DNA from: a virus
Direction: 5' to 3' (one strand)
Length of the DNA: 64,000 bases
Virus record (IMG/VR): IMGVR_UViG_3300009181_000033
Location: 124,001-188,000 of that record
The notes under the pieces are model-generated. The model made no database searches. It had not been told where the DNA came from and saw only the letters and a program-made list of their open reading frames with translations. The position numbers and the translations under genes are program-made. The first letter of the stretch is position 1, and the number at the start of each line of letters is the position of its first letter. Shown in pieces: positions 9,091 through 17,800 of the stretch.

Positions 9091-9621
9091 CTAGTCTTCT
9101 TTGTTGCCGGCGTACTTCACACCCATAATAGTTCCGAGTATTGAAAAGGAATTGGTGAGCAGAATTCCTGTGAGAGAAGCCCACACAGTGCCTACTCTCT
9201 CAACCTCCCTATTTTTTATGAGAGCAAAAACATAGACGGCAGTTGCAACAAAGCCGACGGCTGCAACAACTCCGATTGCGAGGTTGACTATTCTGCGCAT
9301 CATGTGAAATTGATTTTTCTTTTGAAGCAATTCAAGGTCCTGCATAACAACTTTCTTTGCATTTTCAGCATCAAAAAGTGCGGACTTCAATTTTTCCTGA
9401 ATGTCCAAAAGCACCCTGTTTTTGGACTGAAGCTCCTTCATTATTTCGAGCCTCTTTTTTCTGGAATCCTGATCTCTTTCTATCGATTCCTTTATGTAAT
9501 CGATGAACTGAATGTCACCGCATTCAACATCGATCGCTTTGAGAATTGCACCTTCTAACCTGACGCCCTTCTGCTCCGCGAGCTCGATCAGCGATGTTTG
9601 GGCATCTTGTGAAAACTTCAT
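9091..9621 (-). CDS. Coiled-coil membrane protein of the two-component operon
   Basis: A 176-residue protein. Residues about 45-110 are a charged coiled coil rich in K, E, Q and L. Two hydrophobic segments follow (about 112-135 and 147-167), separated by a short polar loop. It has no signal peptide or enzymatic motif. Its ATG overlaps the receiver gene's stop by 4 nt (ATGA), so it is translationally coupled with the response regulator and histidine kinase. It may be the membrane output or sensor partner of that system. I do not recognise the family. Confidence 0.7.
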   Translation of the reverse strand: MKFSQDAQTSLIELAEQKGVRLEGAILKAIDVECGDIQFIDYIKESIERDQDSRKKRLEIMKELQSKNRVLLDIQEKLKSALFDAENAKKVVMQDLELLQKKNQFHMMRRIVNLAIGVVAAVGFVATAVYVFALIKNREVERVGTVWASLTGILLTNSFSILGTIMGVKYAGNKED

Positions 9622-10052
9622 GCATACACCTTGAAGGGGACTATTTTGTTCTTATAGCCATCATAGTCAAGTTTAAATTTTTCAAGACGAGGTTCTATGT
9701 CGTCTGATTTCACTATCCAAAACTGTGCCCCCGCAAGCATTGCTTTGTTGATCTCCCTTTTGTCTGATGAAGAAGAAATGATGCCGATTACCACTCCATT
9801 CCCATAAACGTGATTTATTCTTCTCACCAATTCTATTCCATCAACTGAAGATCCGACAAGATTAAGATCAACAAAAACGCAATCAGGTTTCTTCATCTCC
9901 CCGGCTTGCCATTTTTGGCATAGACGCTCTGCTTCCTCGGCAGAATTGACTGTCATAAGATGAAGAGTGATATCGAGCAAATTACATACATCTTCAAATA
10001 CAAGATGAAATAAATTTTCATCATCTACTAAGAGGAGCGAATCGATTAACAT
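9618..10052 (-). CDS. Stand-alone response regulator receiver
   Basis: A 144-residue CheY-like receiver domain without an output domain. The acidic pocket is D10-D11 (LLLVDDE), the phosphoacceptor is D62 (VFVDLNL), the Ser/Thr switch lies in IISSSSD (about 93-96) and the conserved Lys is K115 (FWIVKSD). All key residues are present, so it should accept phosphate. It overlaps the kinase gene by 7 nt and the membrane-protein gene by 4 nt, forming an operon. Without a DNA-binding domain it probably acts by protein contact, perhaps with the downstream membrane protein. Confidence 0.9.
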   Translation of the reverse strand: MLIDSLLLVDDENLFHLVFEDVCNLLDITLHLMTVNSAEEAERLCQKWQAGEMKKPDCVFVDLNLVGSSVDGIELVRRINHVYGNGVVIGIISSSSDKREINKAMLAGAQFWIVKSDDIEPRLEKFKLDYDGYKNKIVPFKVYA

Positions 10053-11635
10053 TTGAGCCTTACCTTAAGCAAAGTGCCTTGTTGTAGTGTTTCACATGAA
10101 ATATTGAAACCATGTTCATTTAGGATGGCAACACAAATGGAAAGACCAAGACCAGTGCCAGTTTCCTTCTGGCCTGCCCGACGCATATAAGGCTGAGAAT
10201 ATCTCATGAAATCCTCCTGAGACATGCCCCTGCCGTTATCTTGGATGCCGAGTGTGTTTTCATCAACCATAAATATGCGCACACATTTCGTTGGTGAATC
10301 ATTATATTTTAATCCATTGCGAATTAAATTATCTATCGCTGTGCAGAACAAAGACTCATTCACTTTTGCGTAAGAAAGCTGATCCACAGTAACTTGGTCC
10401 CTGTAAGCGATTAGACTTAAATAATCCATTAGCATCTTCCTTAAGTCACATCGTTCAATCTCTAAGGCCTTATCTTCCCTGACTAGGCTGGTGAACTCTT
10501 TGACGCCTTTGTAGACGCGCTGTGTATGTGCCAGACCTTCTTTCAGTAATTTTATTGGTGATTCTAGCTTGTATTTTTCAATGACTTCCTTGGGCAAACG
10601 TCGCTCTAAAGACGTAACGCCACGTGGCATATAGGTGTTGATCCCGCTGTGCATGTCATGTCGCAGAATTTTTGCGGCGTGTTCGAGATATGAATTCTTT
10701 TTGTTAAGTTCCTTTATTGACTCAACAATTTGTGTCACATCCTGGCGAACTGAGGAGTAACCCGTCAAATTTCCATTGGTGGGATTAAAGTGTGCCTTGA
10801 TGTATGTGTCGACATAATGAAGCCTTCCATTTTTTGACTTATTGGTCACCACTGCATGCCACACCTCACCCTCGTGTACCGTGGTGTGATACATGTCTTC
10901 CCAAAAATCTTTAGTGTGAAGGCCCGAGCTGACCACACTGTGATCCTTGCCTATCAAGTCTGACAATTTCCAGCCTGAAACATCAACAAATTTCTTGTTG
11001 GCATAGGTGATCTTTCCTTCTGCGTCTGCCTTTGAAAATAAAGTTGCCTGATCGACAAGTTCATTTTGTTCAACAAGGCCCTCTATCTCGAGTAGTTTTT
11101 TCTCGAGGCTTATTCCTTCCTTTACGGAATGTGCCATGGAATAGAGCGGGGCGAGGAGCTTTGCAAAATTAACTTCCTCCCTTGTCCAAATCCTTGGTTT
11201 GTAACTTTCTATGCAAATAACGCCCAAAACATTTCTGTGATAAATTATTGGAACATCCAACATTGACTTGACGCCTGAAGGATGAAGGTAATCTTGCACG
11301 AGGCACGACGTAGCTGGATGATGCTCGGCATCGTCAGCAACAATGACGGGGTCCACCGAGAGAAAATGAAAATAAGGCAAATATTTCCTCACTTCAATTT
11401 CATCACCTTGCCGAAAGCAATTTTCATTTTTGACGTACATTTGTTCGCATTCTATCGAACTCTTGTTTTTAGTGTACAGCCAAACGGAGGCTCTGTCGAT
11501 TTGTAGGACATGAGCAACTTCCTTGGTTAGAATCTTTGACCCTTCCGATGTTTTTCCTTCGTAAAATAGCTTATTTTGTGATTGACATACCAACAAGTCA
11601 GTCAGTTTGTTTTTGTAGCTTTTTGTAGGAGACAT
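10046..11635 (-). CDS. GAF-PAS sensor histidine kinase
   Basis: A 529-residue protein with no membrane segment, so it is cytosolic. Domains: GAF (about 20-170; DVPIIYHRNVLGVICIESY), PAS (about 195-305; ADAEGKITYANKKFVDVSGW, with a PAC-like tail), dimerisation/phosphoacceptor helix with H in ILRHDMHSGI (about 325), and HATPase (about 400-528) with N box DNLIRNGLKYN, G1 GIQDNGRGM and G2 GTGLGLSI. All catalytic boxes are intact. AAAGG lies 8 nt before the ATG. It heads a three-gene operon with a receiver and a membrane protein. Complete kinase/receiver pairs are rare in phages. The sensed signal is unknown. Confidence 0.9.
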   Translation of the reverse strand: MSPTKSYKNKLTDLLVCQSQNKLFYEGKTSEGSKILTKEVAHVLQIDRASVWLYTKNKSSIECEQMYVKNENCFRQGDEIEVRKYLPYFHFLSVDPVIVADDAEHHPATSCLVQDYLHPSGVKSMLDVPIIYHRNVLGVICIESYKPRIWTREEVNFAKLLAPLYSMAHSVKEGISLEKKLLEIEGLVEQNELVDQATLFSKADAEGKITYANKKFVDVSGWKLSDLIGKDHSVVSSGLHTKDFWEDMYHTTVHEGEVWHAVVTNKSKNGRLHYVDTYIKAHFNPTNGNLTGYSSVRQDVTQIVESIKELNKKNSYLEHAAKILRHDMHSGINTYMPRGVTSLERRLPKEVIEKYKLESPIKLLKEGLAHTQRVYKGVKEFTSLVREDKALEIERCDLRKMLMDYLSLIAYRDQVTVDQLSYAKVNESLFCTAIDNLIRNGLKYNDSPTKCVRIFMVDENTLGIQDNGRGMSQEDFMRYSQPYMRRAGQKETGTGLGLSICVAILNEHGFNISCETLQQGTLLKVRLKC

Positions 11636-11678
11636 TTTGCCAACCTTTCATCGACGATAAGTCCCGCTAGTCTGCGAA

Positions 11679-11936
11679 TCACTGATCCTCAAACCAAGCT
11701 ATTGAGGCCAATGCTGCATCCACATCTGAAGAACCACCCCTCTGCGCCGCTATGGTGAGGGTATCGCCTGACGGTGACCCGGTGTTATTTGGAATGGAAC
11801 CATAGACAAATGAACCTTGTGCCGCTGGTGTCATGTTTGAAACGAGAGCGGTGCCAAATGGACCAGTTGAATTGGAATTTGTTCCGCCTCCATTTCCTGA
11901 TGCGCCTTTTTTTCCCAATGAAGTAAATCCTGACAT
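11679..11936 (-). CDS. Small Gly-rich virion-like protein
   Basis: An 85-residue protein. The first 30 residues are Gly/Ser/Asn-rich and flexible; the rest is beta-like and ends SGDTLTIAAQRGG...DAALASIAWF. This tail resembles the C-terminal landmarks (GDTLTITAP...ALADVM) of the collagen-like proteins at 2194-2730 and 6550-7101, so I infer a shared fold or distant paralogy. It is divergent from the next plus-strand gene across a short intergenic dyad. Probably a minor structural protein. Confidence 0.55.
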   Translation of the reverse strand: MSGFTSLGKKGASGNGGGTNSNSTGPFGTALVSNMTPAAQGSFVYGSIPNNTGSPSGDTLTIAAQRGGSSDVDAALASIAWFEDQ

Positions 11937-11940
11937 GTTC

Positions 11941-11971
11941 TTAACTATTGTCTCAGGTCAACAATAGTTAA
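11941..11971. repeat. Perfect inverted repeat between divergent genes
   Basis: TTAACTATTGT (11941-11951) and its exact reverse complement ACAATAGTTAA (11961-11971), separated by 9 nt, fill most of the 42-nt gap between divergent starts at 11936 and 11979. It has no T-run characteristic of a terminator. An operator, a shared promoter element or an mRNA 5' hairpin are possible. Confidence 0.7.
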
Positions 11972-11978
11972 TATCATC

Positions 11979-12377
11979 ATGTCTTTAAATTGGCCGGTAA
12001 GTGGGGAATACTCAGTGCCCGCATACCAAATGTCTTCTTTGCCTTATTTGTCCTCATCGATCATATCACAGGGTCAAATTCACAGGTACGACTTTCCCTA
12101 TGCAACAAAATTCATCAACATTGTTAACAGAGGTTCCTTGGCAAGCGATAAAATCGCTTTGGCATTCACTGAAAGAGGAATGCAAAAAACGGTGGGCAAT
12201 TACATCACCTTGGGCCAAGGCGACACTGTGCATGAAGACATAAGAACAACTGCCATGTTTGTATCATGTTCCTCAGGAACAGATGTTGATTACCAAATCT
12301 TCTGTGGTTTGACAAATATTCCCGCAAAATTCTTCACACAGATCACTGGTTCCAATGGTCATAGTGGAGTAGGTTGA
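11979..12377 (+). CDS. Hypothetical virion-like protein
   Basis: A 132-residue protein starting MSLNWPVSGEYSVPAYQ. It is beta-rich with aromatic residues and no signal peptide or membrane span. From memory, small proteins with this sort of start (SVPAYQ.SSLP) occur near tail genes in uncultured phages, but I cannot name a family. The start has no good ribosome binding site and directly follows the inverted repeat at 11941-11971. It heads a plus-strand group with thioredoxin. Confidence 0.55.
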   Translation: MSLNWPVSGEYSVPAYQMSSLPYLSSSIISQGQIHRYDFPYATKFINIVNRGSLASDKIALAFTERGMQKTVGNYITLGQGDTVHEDIRTTAMFVSCSSGTDVDYQIFCGLTNIPAKFFTQITGSNGHSGVG

Positions 12378-12412
12378 TTTACACTTTTTAACGAAGGGAT
12401 ATATTTCAATTT

Positions 12413-12733
12413 ATGTCACTAGAATTAATAGATGATAGTTCGTATGAAGCTGTCATTAGGACAAGCGGTTTTGTAATAATCCAATTTGGGGCAACGTGGT
12501 GCGGTCCTTGCAAGTTAATATCTCCAATATTGCATGAATTATCGGACAAAAGAAGAGATGTGAAATTTTGTAAAGTAGACATCGATGAATCACCAATTTC
12601 TTCGTCGAAGATGAACATAAGAGCAGTGCCAACCGTAATCATTTACAAAGACGGAGCTGAAGTGAAAAGGGAAGTGGGCTCAATGTCAAAAAACAGACTA
12701 GAACAACTAATTAGCTACTGTTCGAACAACTAA
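12413..12733 (+). CDS. trxA: Thioredoxin
   Basis: A 106-residue single-domain thioredoxin with the active site WCGPC at residues 29-33 and the cis-proline in RAVPTVII (about 75). The length is typical (E. coli 109). It should act as a cytosolic dithiol reductant. In phages it can supply electrons to ribonucleotide reductase or act as a polymerase processivity factor; neither partner is specified here. A candidate site AAGGG lies rather far (about 15 nt) upstream. It follows a virion-like gene by 35 nt. Confidence 0.92.
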   Translation: MSLELIDDSSYEAVIRTSGFVIIQFGATWCGPCKLISPILHELSDKRRDVKFCKVDIDESPISSSKMNIRAVPTVIIYKDGAEVKREVGSMSKNRLEQLISYCSNN

Positions 12734-12774
12734 AAGAAGTGCAAAACTAGCATCGTGTGTGGCATAATCGCTTC

Positions 12775-13056
12775 ATGCTAGACGAGCCGAACCTTCTTGA
12801 AAGACATGTTGTTGTTCTAAGCGGCAAAGACACAATGCTGAAGGGCAATTTTTATGAAATCCAGTGTTCTAATGGCAGCATCATTGCTGTGGACAAGAGC
12901 CTTTGGAATTCATGGACGGGTATTAGGTACATGAATGGTGAAGAATACCATGGAACAGTTTTTGTGATGGGCACACAAAAACCATATGGTGGAACGAGAA
13001 TATGCACGTGCAACACATGCCAAAAAGACTGTGATTTTAAACGTCAGTTGAATTAG
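12775..13056 (+). CDS. Hypothetical protein with C-terminal Cys cluster
   Basis: A 93-residue protein if the ATG at 12775 is used; a GTG at 12757 is also possible and neither has a clear binding site. The C-terminus reads ICTCNTCQKDCDF, a C-x-C-x2-C-x3-C cluster that may bind metal. The rest is mixed alpha/beta with no recognised domain. Its stop overlaps the stop region of the convergent minus-strand gene by 4 nt. Function unknown. Confidence 0.55.
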   Translation: MLDEPNLLERHVVVLSGKDTMLKGNFYEIQCSNGSIIAVDKSLWNSWTGIRYMNGEEYHGTVFVMGTQKPYGGTRICTCNTCQKDCDFKRQLN

Positions 13057-13373
13057 CGTTTTATGGGAGGGGTTGGAATAACGTTAAAGTCATTGGTGTA
13101 AATATCGGGTCCCACGTGGGGATTTTCGGAAGTGGGAGGAACAGGACCCCAACAATCTTCTTCGTCATAAAGAGGATCCCTGAGATGACCAGCTATTTCG
13201 TCTGGTTCATCCTTGTCTTTCACGGATATTCTTCCGATTTGTTCTCTGTCAGACATGCTGGGTCCCATAGGATTACGCCCCATGGGACGACTTGGTATTG
13301 TAGTAGCACCACCGGCTTCAATTAAGATCATTTTTCTAATAATTGATCTAAATTCTGATAGCTTCATCGACAT
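13053..13373 (-). CDS. Hypothetical protein with capsid-targeting-like N-terminus
   Basis: A 106-residue protein. Residues 3-18 (MKLSEFRSIIRKMILIEA) form a short amphipathic helix ending in L-I-E-A, a pattern shared with many proteins here and resembling the T4 capsid-targeting sequence. The remainder is polar, Pro- and Asp-rich and probably disordered. GAGG lies about 9 nt before the ATG. It is the last gene of the minus-strand tail-fibre operon, 3 nt after the LamG-like gene. Function unknown; packaging in the head is inferred. Confidence 0.6.
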   Translation of the reverse strand: MSMKLSEFRSIIRKMILIEAGGATTIPSRPMGRNPMGPSMSDREQIGRISVKDKDEPDEIAGHLRDPLYDEEDCWGPVPPTSENPHVGPDIYTNDFNVIPTPPIKR

Positions 13374-13376
13374 GTG

Positions 13377-14429
13377 TCAAAACCTCATTCCATAATAATA
13401 TCTAAAATAATTTTCTAATCTCAACTGTTCTGTTTCATTTGCCCAATAAGGCAACATTAAAAATGACGCAAGATACATTCCATTTGCGCCGGTTCCTGCC
13501 GTTGTATTATTTGAACCAATTGTTATTTGTTGGTTAATGGGAAAAACTATTGTTGGCGATACCGAAAATGTTCCCCATGTGTTAGTAACCAATGTGTGTT
13601 GAAACTTTCCATTAACGTAAAGCTCTTGTTCACTACCCAGGCCCTTTTGTGGCGCTTGATTTGGATCTAACAAACTCATTTTCATTGTAACTAAAATCCA
13701 ATCATTCAATTCCGGCAAATTTGTTGTGTCATATGAACTTGTTCGAATAGCACCACCAACATTTCCATAAACGATTAATCTCAATGTGTCTGTTGGTGTA
13801 ACTGCTTGCGTGTTAAAAATCATTCCGCCAGGCTGAGTTGAACTATCTAAGGTGAATAATGTTTTTGATGCTATTTCTTTTGATTTCAAAACCATCATCA
13901 CAGTAACTGATGGCGTTTTTGTTCCGCTTGGATTAATTGGAGCATATTCAAGCCTTGAATATCCAGAAGTGCCTGCAACCAACCATGTGGATAACCATGG
14001 TGCAACGCTAGAACCACTTGAGCCTCCAAAGTCTAAATACTTGTGAGAGCCCAATAGGCCTGTTTTTATATATGGTCTATTTGTTGCGCTACCATTTGAA
14101 CCAAGAATGACTTTTGTGCCAGAATGTGTTATTGTTGGAAAATTTGTTGCTGAAACCAAGCCTGTTGCAACCCATTTTGTTTCCAAGTCGGCTATGTCAG
14201 GAAGATAAGTGTAAGTGCCATCTTCTAGTGCTGAATCTGCATTCGCATAAATCCACGGTGTTTTAAAGCCTGAGAGTGAGGCAGGGTCCTGAATTTTGCC
14301 CTTATTTGTCGAATCTTCCTTTAACCCTCCCTTAAGCCCAGATTGCAATATTGCATAAATTGTCCCAGATTTGACACCTTGCATCAAACCTTGAGTCAGG
14401 CCTCTTTTTAATCCGCTGGGAGAGGTCAC
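13377..14429 (-). CDS. LamG/concanavalin-like tail protein
   Basis: A 350-residue protein. The N-terminus carries Gly-Leu-Lys-rich repeats (GLKRGLTQGLMQG, GLKGGLK). The rest resembles a laminin-G/concanavalin A-like beta-sandwich often found in phage fibres: VTVMMVLKSK, LNDWILVTMKM, ELYVNGKFQHTL, ITIGSNNTT, and a C-terminal LPYWANETEQLRLENYFRYYYG. The final motif, where a short helix ends with Y/W-G, is typical of such phage lectin-like proteins. Its ATG overlaps the previous gene's stop (ATGA). Likely receptor- or glycan-binding fibre component. Confidence 0.7.
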   Translation of the reverse strand: MTSPSGLKRGLTQGLMQGVKSGTIYAILQSGLKGGLKEDSTNKGKIQDPASLSGFKTPWIYANADSALEDGTYTYLPDIADLETKWVATGLVSATNFPTITHSGTKVILGSNGSATNRPYIKTGLLGSHKYLDFGGSSGSSVAPWLSTWLVAGTSGYSRLEYAPINPSGTKTPSVTVMMVLKSKEIASKTLFTLDSSTQPGGMIFNTQAVTPTDTLRLIVYGNVGGAIRTSSYDTTNLPELNDWILVTMKMSLLDPNQAPQKGLGSEQELYVNGKFQHTLVTNTWGTFSVSPTIVFPINQQITIGSNNTTAGTGANGMYLASFLMLPYWANETEQLRLENYFRYYYGMRF

Positions 14430-14818
14430 GCGTAAGTCTCACCAAATATCATAAAAGAACCAGTTGAATTTACCACGCTAGATAATTGAGCTGTAATGGT
14501 ATGACCTGCAGGTACGTTATAGTAAGGCACGCCATTTGCATCTTTTAATTTTTGAAACACAGCTGCTCCCGCTGAAGCTCCAAAAACATCGTTTGCTGAA
14601 GCAGCTGTTGAGGTAAATGAAAAAAATGCCTGGGCTGTTCCACCAAATGTGCCAGAGACAGTCAGTGTTGGTGTGCCTGTGTTTATAAAACAGGAAATCC
14701 CATATAATCTACGATGGTTGGTTGGGTCGGAAGTCAATATGGTTTGTGCAACGTTGTTTGCGTTGACTAACGTCCCTGAAGCAAACGGAGCTGATGTGAA
14801 TGTTAATGAAGTAGCCAT
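14426..14818 (-). CDS. Hypothetical tail or decoration protein
   Basis: A 130-residue, Thr/Ser/Ala/Gly-rich, beta-type protein without Cys-rich or enzymatic motifs (contains NHRRLYGISCFINTG and YYNVPAGHTITAQ). The VPAGHTI pattern is common in small phage structural proteins. It lies 14 nt after the giant fibre gene and overlaps the following LamG-like gene by 4 nt, so it belongs to the same operon. It could be a fibre chaperone or a connector; the sequence does not decide. Confidence 0.6.
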   Translation of the reverse strand: MATSLTFTSAPFASGTLVNANNVAQTILTSDPTNHRRLYGISCFINTGTPTLTVSGTFGGTAQAFFSFTSTAASANDVFGASAGAAVFQKLKDANGVPYYNVPAGHTITAQLSSVVNSTGSFMIFGETYA

Positions 14819-14832
14819 TTTTCCTCAATGTG

Positions 14833-17800
14833 TTATGTGTTGTTTGCCAAATACAACAACACTGATTGTAATATGACATCTGTATTAGTTAATGGTGTTG
14901 TAGAGCCCGCAATTGAACTACTTATAATGAGGGAACCAGTGATCTGAACACTAGAGTTCTCAATTCTCAAAATATCACTACGAAGTGAATTGTCATCGCC
15001 AGTTCCATTGCCAATTACAAAGAGCGAGAAGTCATTTCCTCTTTGATTGTACTTGCCCAGAACAGTCTGACCACTACCAGAGGCTATCGTATAGATGCCA
15101 CCAGCAAATGAGTAGGTGCCACTGGCAACAGTGTTCTGTCCTTGAGCATGTGAGTAATTGGCACTGCCCGTTGTAAACAATCCTTCAGCATGTGATCCAA
15201 CACCCAAGGCAAGAGTATTTTGACCTTCAGCATGTGATCTGGAACCTGAAGATGTTGTCCCACTTCCCTCAGCATGGGAGTATTGACCTGACGCAGTCGT
15301 GCTGAGCCCTTCTGCATGTGCTCCTTGGTTTGACGCAGTTGTTGTCTGACCTTCAGCATGGGAGCGGTTACCTGATGCTGTTGTTTGGTATCCTTCGGCA
15401 TGGGAGTATTGACCTGATGCTGTACTGCCATTGCCTTCTGCATGGGAATAGATTCCTGATGCTGTTGTTTGGTATCCTTCGGTGTGGGATGCAACACCTG
15501 ATGCTATGCTTCCATTGCCTTCTGCATGGGAGTATTGACCTGATGCTGTACTGCCATTTCCTTCTGCATGGGAATAATCGTTACTTCCTATTGTGTAATA
15601 TCCTTCTGCATGTGATGCATACCCTGATGCAAGTGATCCTTCACCTTCTGCGTGTGCATAATCAAAAGATCCCGTTGTACGTGTACCTTGAGCGTGAGAA
15701 TATGGACCTGAAGCTAGGCTGAAGGCACCTTCTGCGTGGGCTCCGCTGTTGGTCGCACTTGTTAGATAACCTTCAGCATGAGAACCTTGCCCTGATGCTG
15801 TTGTTAAGACACCTTCAGCATGAGCTCCGGTGTTGCTTGCCGAAGAAGATGAACCTTCCGCGTGGGAATATTGACCGGTAGCAATGTTGTTTGAATTGCC
15901 CTGAGCTAGTGAACCCGTTATCTCGAGACGGTCGAAGCCAACAGAAACTCCTCGCTCGATTCTTACAACATCTCTTCTGGATGCATCTGCATCACCAGTG
16001 CCTGTTCCAATCACAAAGAGAGATGTATTATTATTTCTTTTATTATATCCACCAAAAACTGTCTGTCCACTGCCAGAGGCTATCGTATAGATGCCACCAG
16101 CAAATGAGTAGGTGCCACTGGCGACAGTGTTCTGTCCTTGAGCATGTGAGTAATCGGCACTGCCTGTTGCAAACAATCCTTCAGCATGTGATCCAACACC
16201 CAAGGCAAGAGTATTTTCACCTTCTGCATGTGAACCATTTCCTAGCACAGTTGTTGAAATACCTTCAGCATGAGAATAATTGCTCTGAACAGTGGACTCA
16301 TATCCTTGGGAAAAAGAACCCAATCCCAATGTTTTGCTCGAAGGCCTTCCTACAGACAGAGAGCCACTGATTACAACGTCACCACCAAACAAAGATTTTC
16401 TATTGCCAGCATCAGATCCAGACAATGATCCACTAACATAGAAAAACACATCTGTTCCTTTTTGAATAGGAGAATCAATGCTTTCACTCCCTCTTATGGC
16501 AACTGAGCCAGTCGCATAAATAGAACCATTGGTTGTGCTAGAAAAATACTGGGAAGCAGCTGGTGCAGCGATTGTAACAGAACCGTTAGAACCCGAAGTA
16601 ATTGTTATATTCGTCCCAGCAACAAGATATGAAGTGCCGTCAGAGAGGTGAGTTAAAGAGCCCGATAATCCCTGCGGAAATTTTGTTTGCCCAGATAAAG
16701 TGTTCGTTCCTAAGACATTTCCAACATTTAATGCTGTAGATGCCCCACCTGCAAAATTAACTGTCGTTGCATTTGCGTTAATTACGTTAAACGTTGTAGA
16801 AGTTGTGGTAATCGCATTGTTATTTACCGCCAAATCACCTGCTAACGTCAAATCCTGTATCGACTTGGTGTTCTTCCAATTGTCTGTCGCAGAACTGTAT
16901 ACTAAAAGATCACCATTCGCAAGAGTTGAAAGAGCAACATCACCCAACTGACTTAGTTTGACAGGTATTGTTCCTTGTCCAGATGAACTCACACCACCAA
17001 CCAACCTAAATAAACCTGCTTGCTTTATTGATGATTTTGCCGCGTCTGTTAAAGACGTACAATCCTGGGCCACGACAATATGTGCACAAAGAATACCATT
17101 AATTGCCGTGTTAGGTGCCTCAGTAAATGCCTCAGTACCAACACCATTTTCAGCATCAATAAGTGTTTGATAAGACTTATTTCCGTAATATACTATAAAC
17201 GCATTTGTTGGTGAGTTGGGAATCCAAAACACCCTTTGAATTGAAAATTCATTGTTAGGAACATTTACAAGCGTCCCATTTCCATTAACATATTTCGTCG
17301 GATCTAGAACCGTATAACCGGCATTTGCAACACCGGTATTAACAACCGGCGTAGAACCCGACATGTAATATCGATAAATCTTTGAAACCGTTATTGGGTT
17401 TGATTCTATGACCGTAGAGGGGTGATTTGGATTAATGGTGTAATTGGCACCCGCCTTATAAGCACTACCAGCAGTTTTGGTAATTGATAATGTTGAACCA
17501 GACGCCTCGATGGTGTGTCCTGATATCTTTAAGGGTCCAAAGGCACGTATAAAATCATCATTTTGTTGATCTAAACCATAAGAAATTTGAGGTGAATTAA
17601 AAACACCATTAGAAACATTTCCTGAAAGGTGCAAAACAACCCCTAAATTAATGGCAGTATCCCACTGGGTTATATCTAAAGATCCCCAAGGCGTAGGTTG
17701 TTGTATGATTTGACCCGTATTATCTATGCCAACATACGTAATCTTTGCAGACGCGGAATACAACAGTGATATGTTAGATGTTGTCGGCCATTGTACGTAT

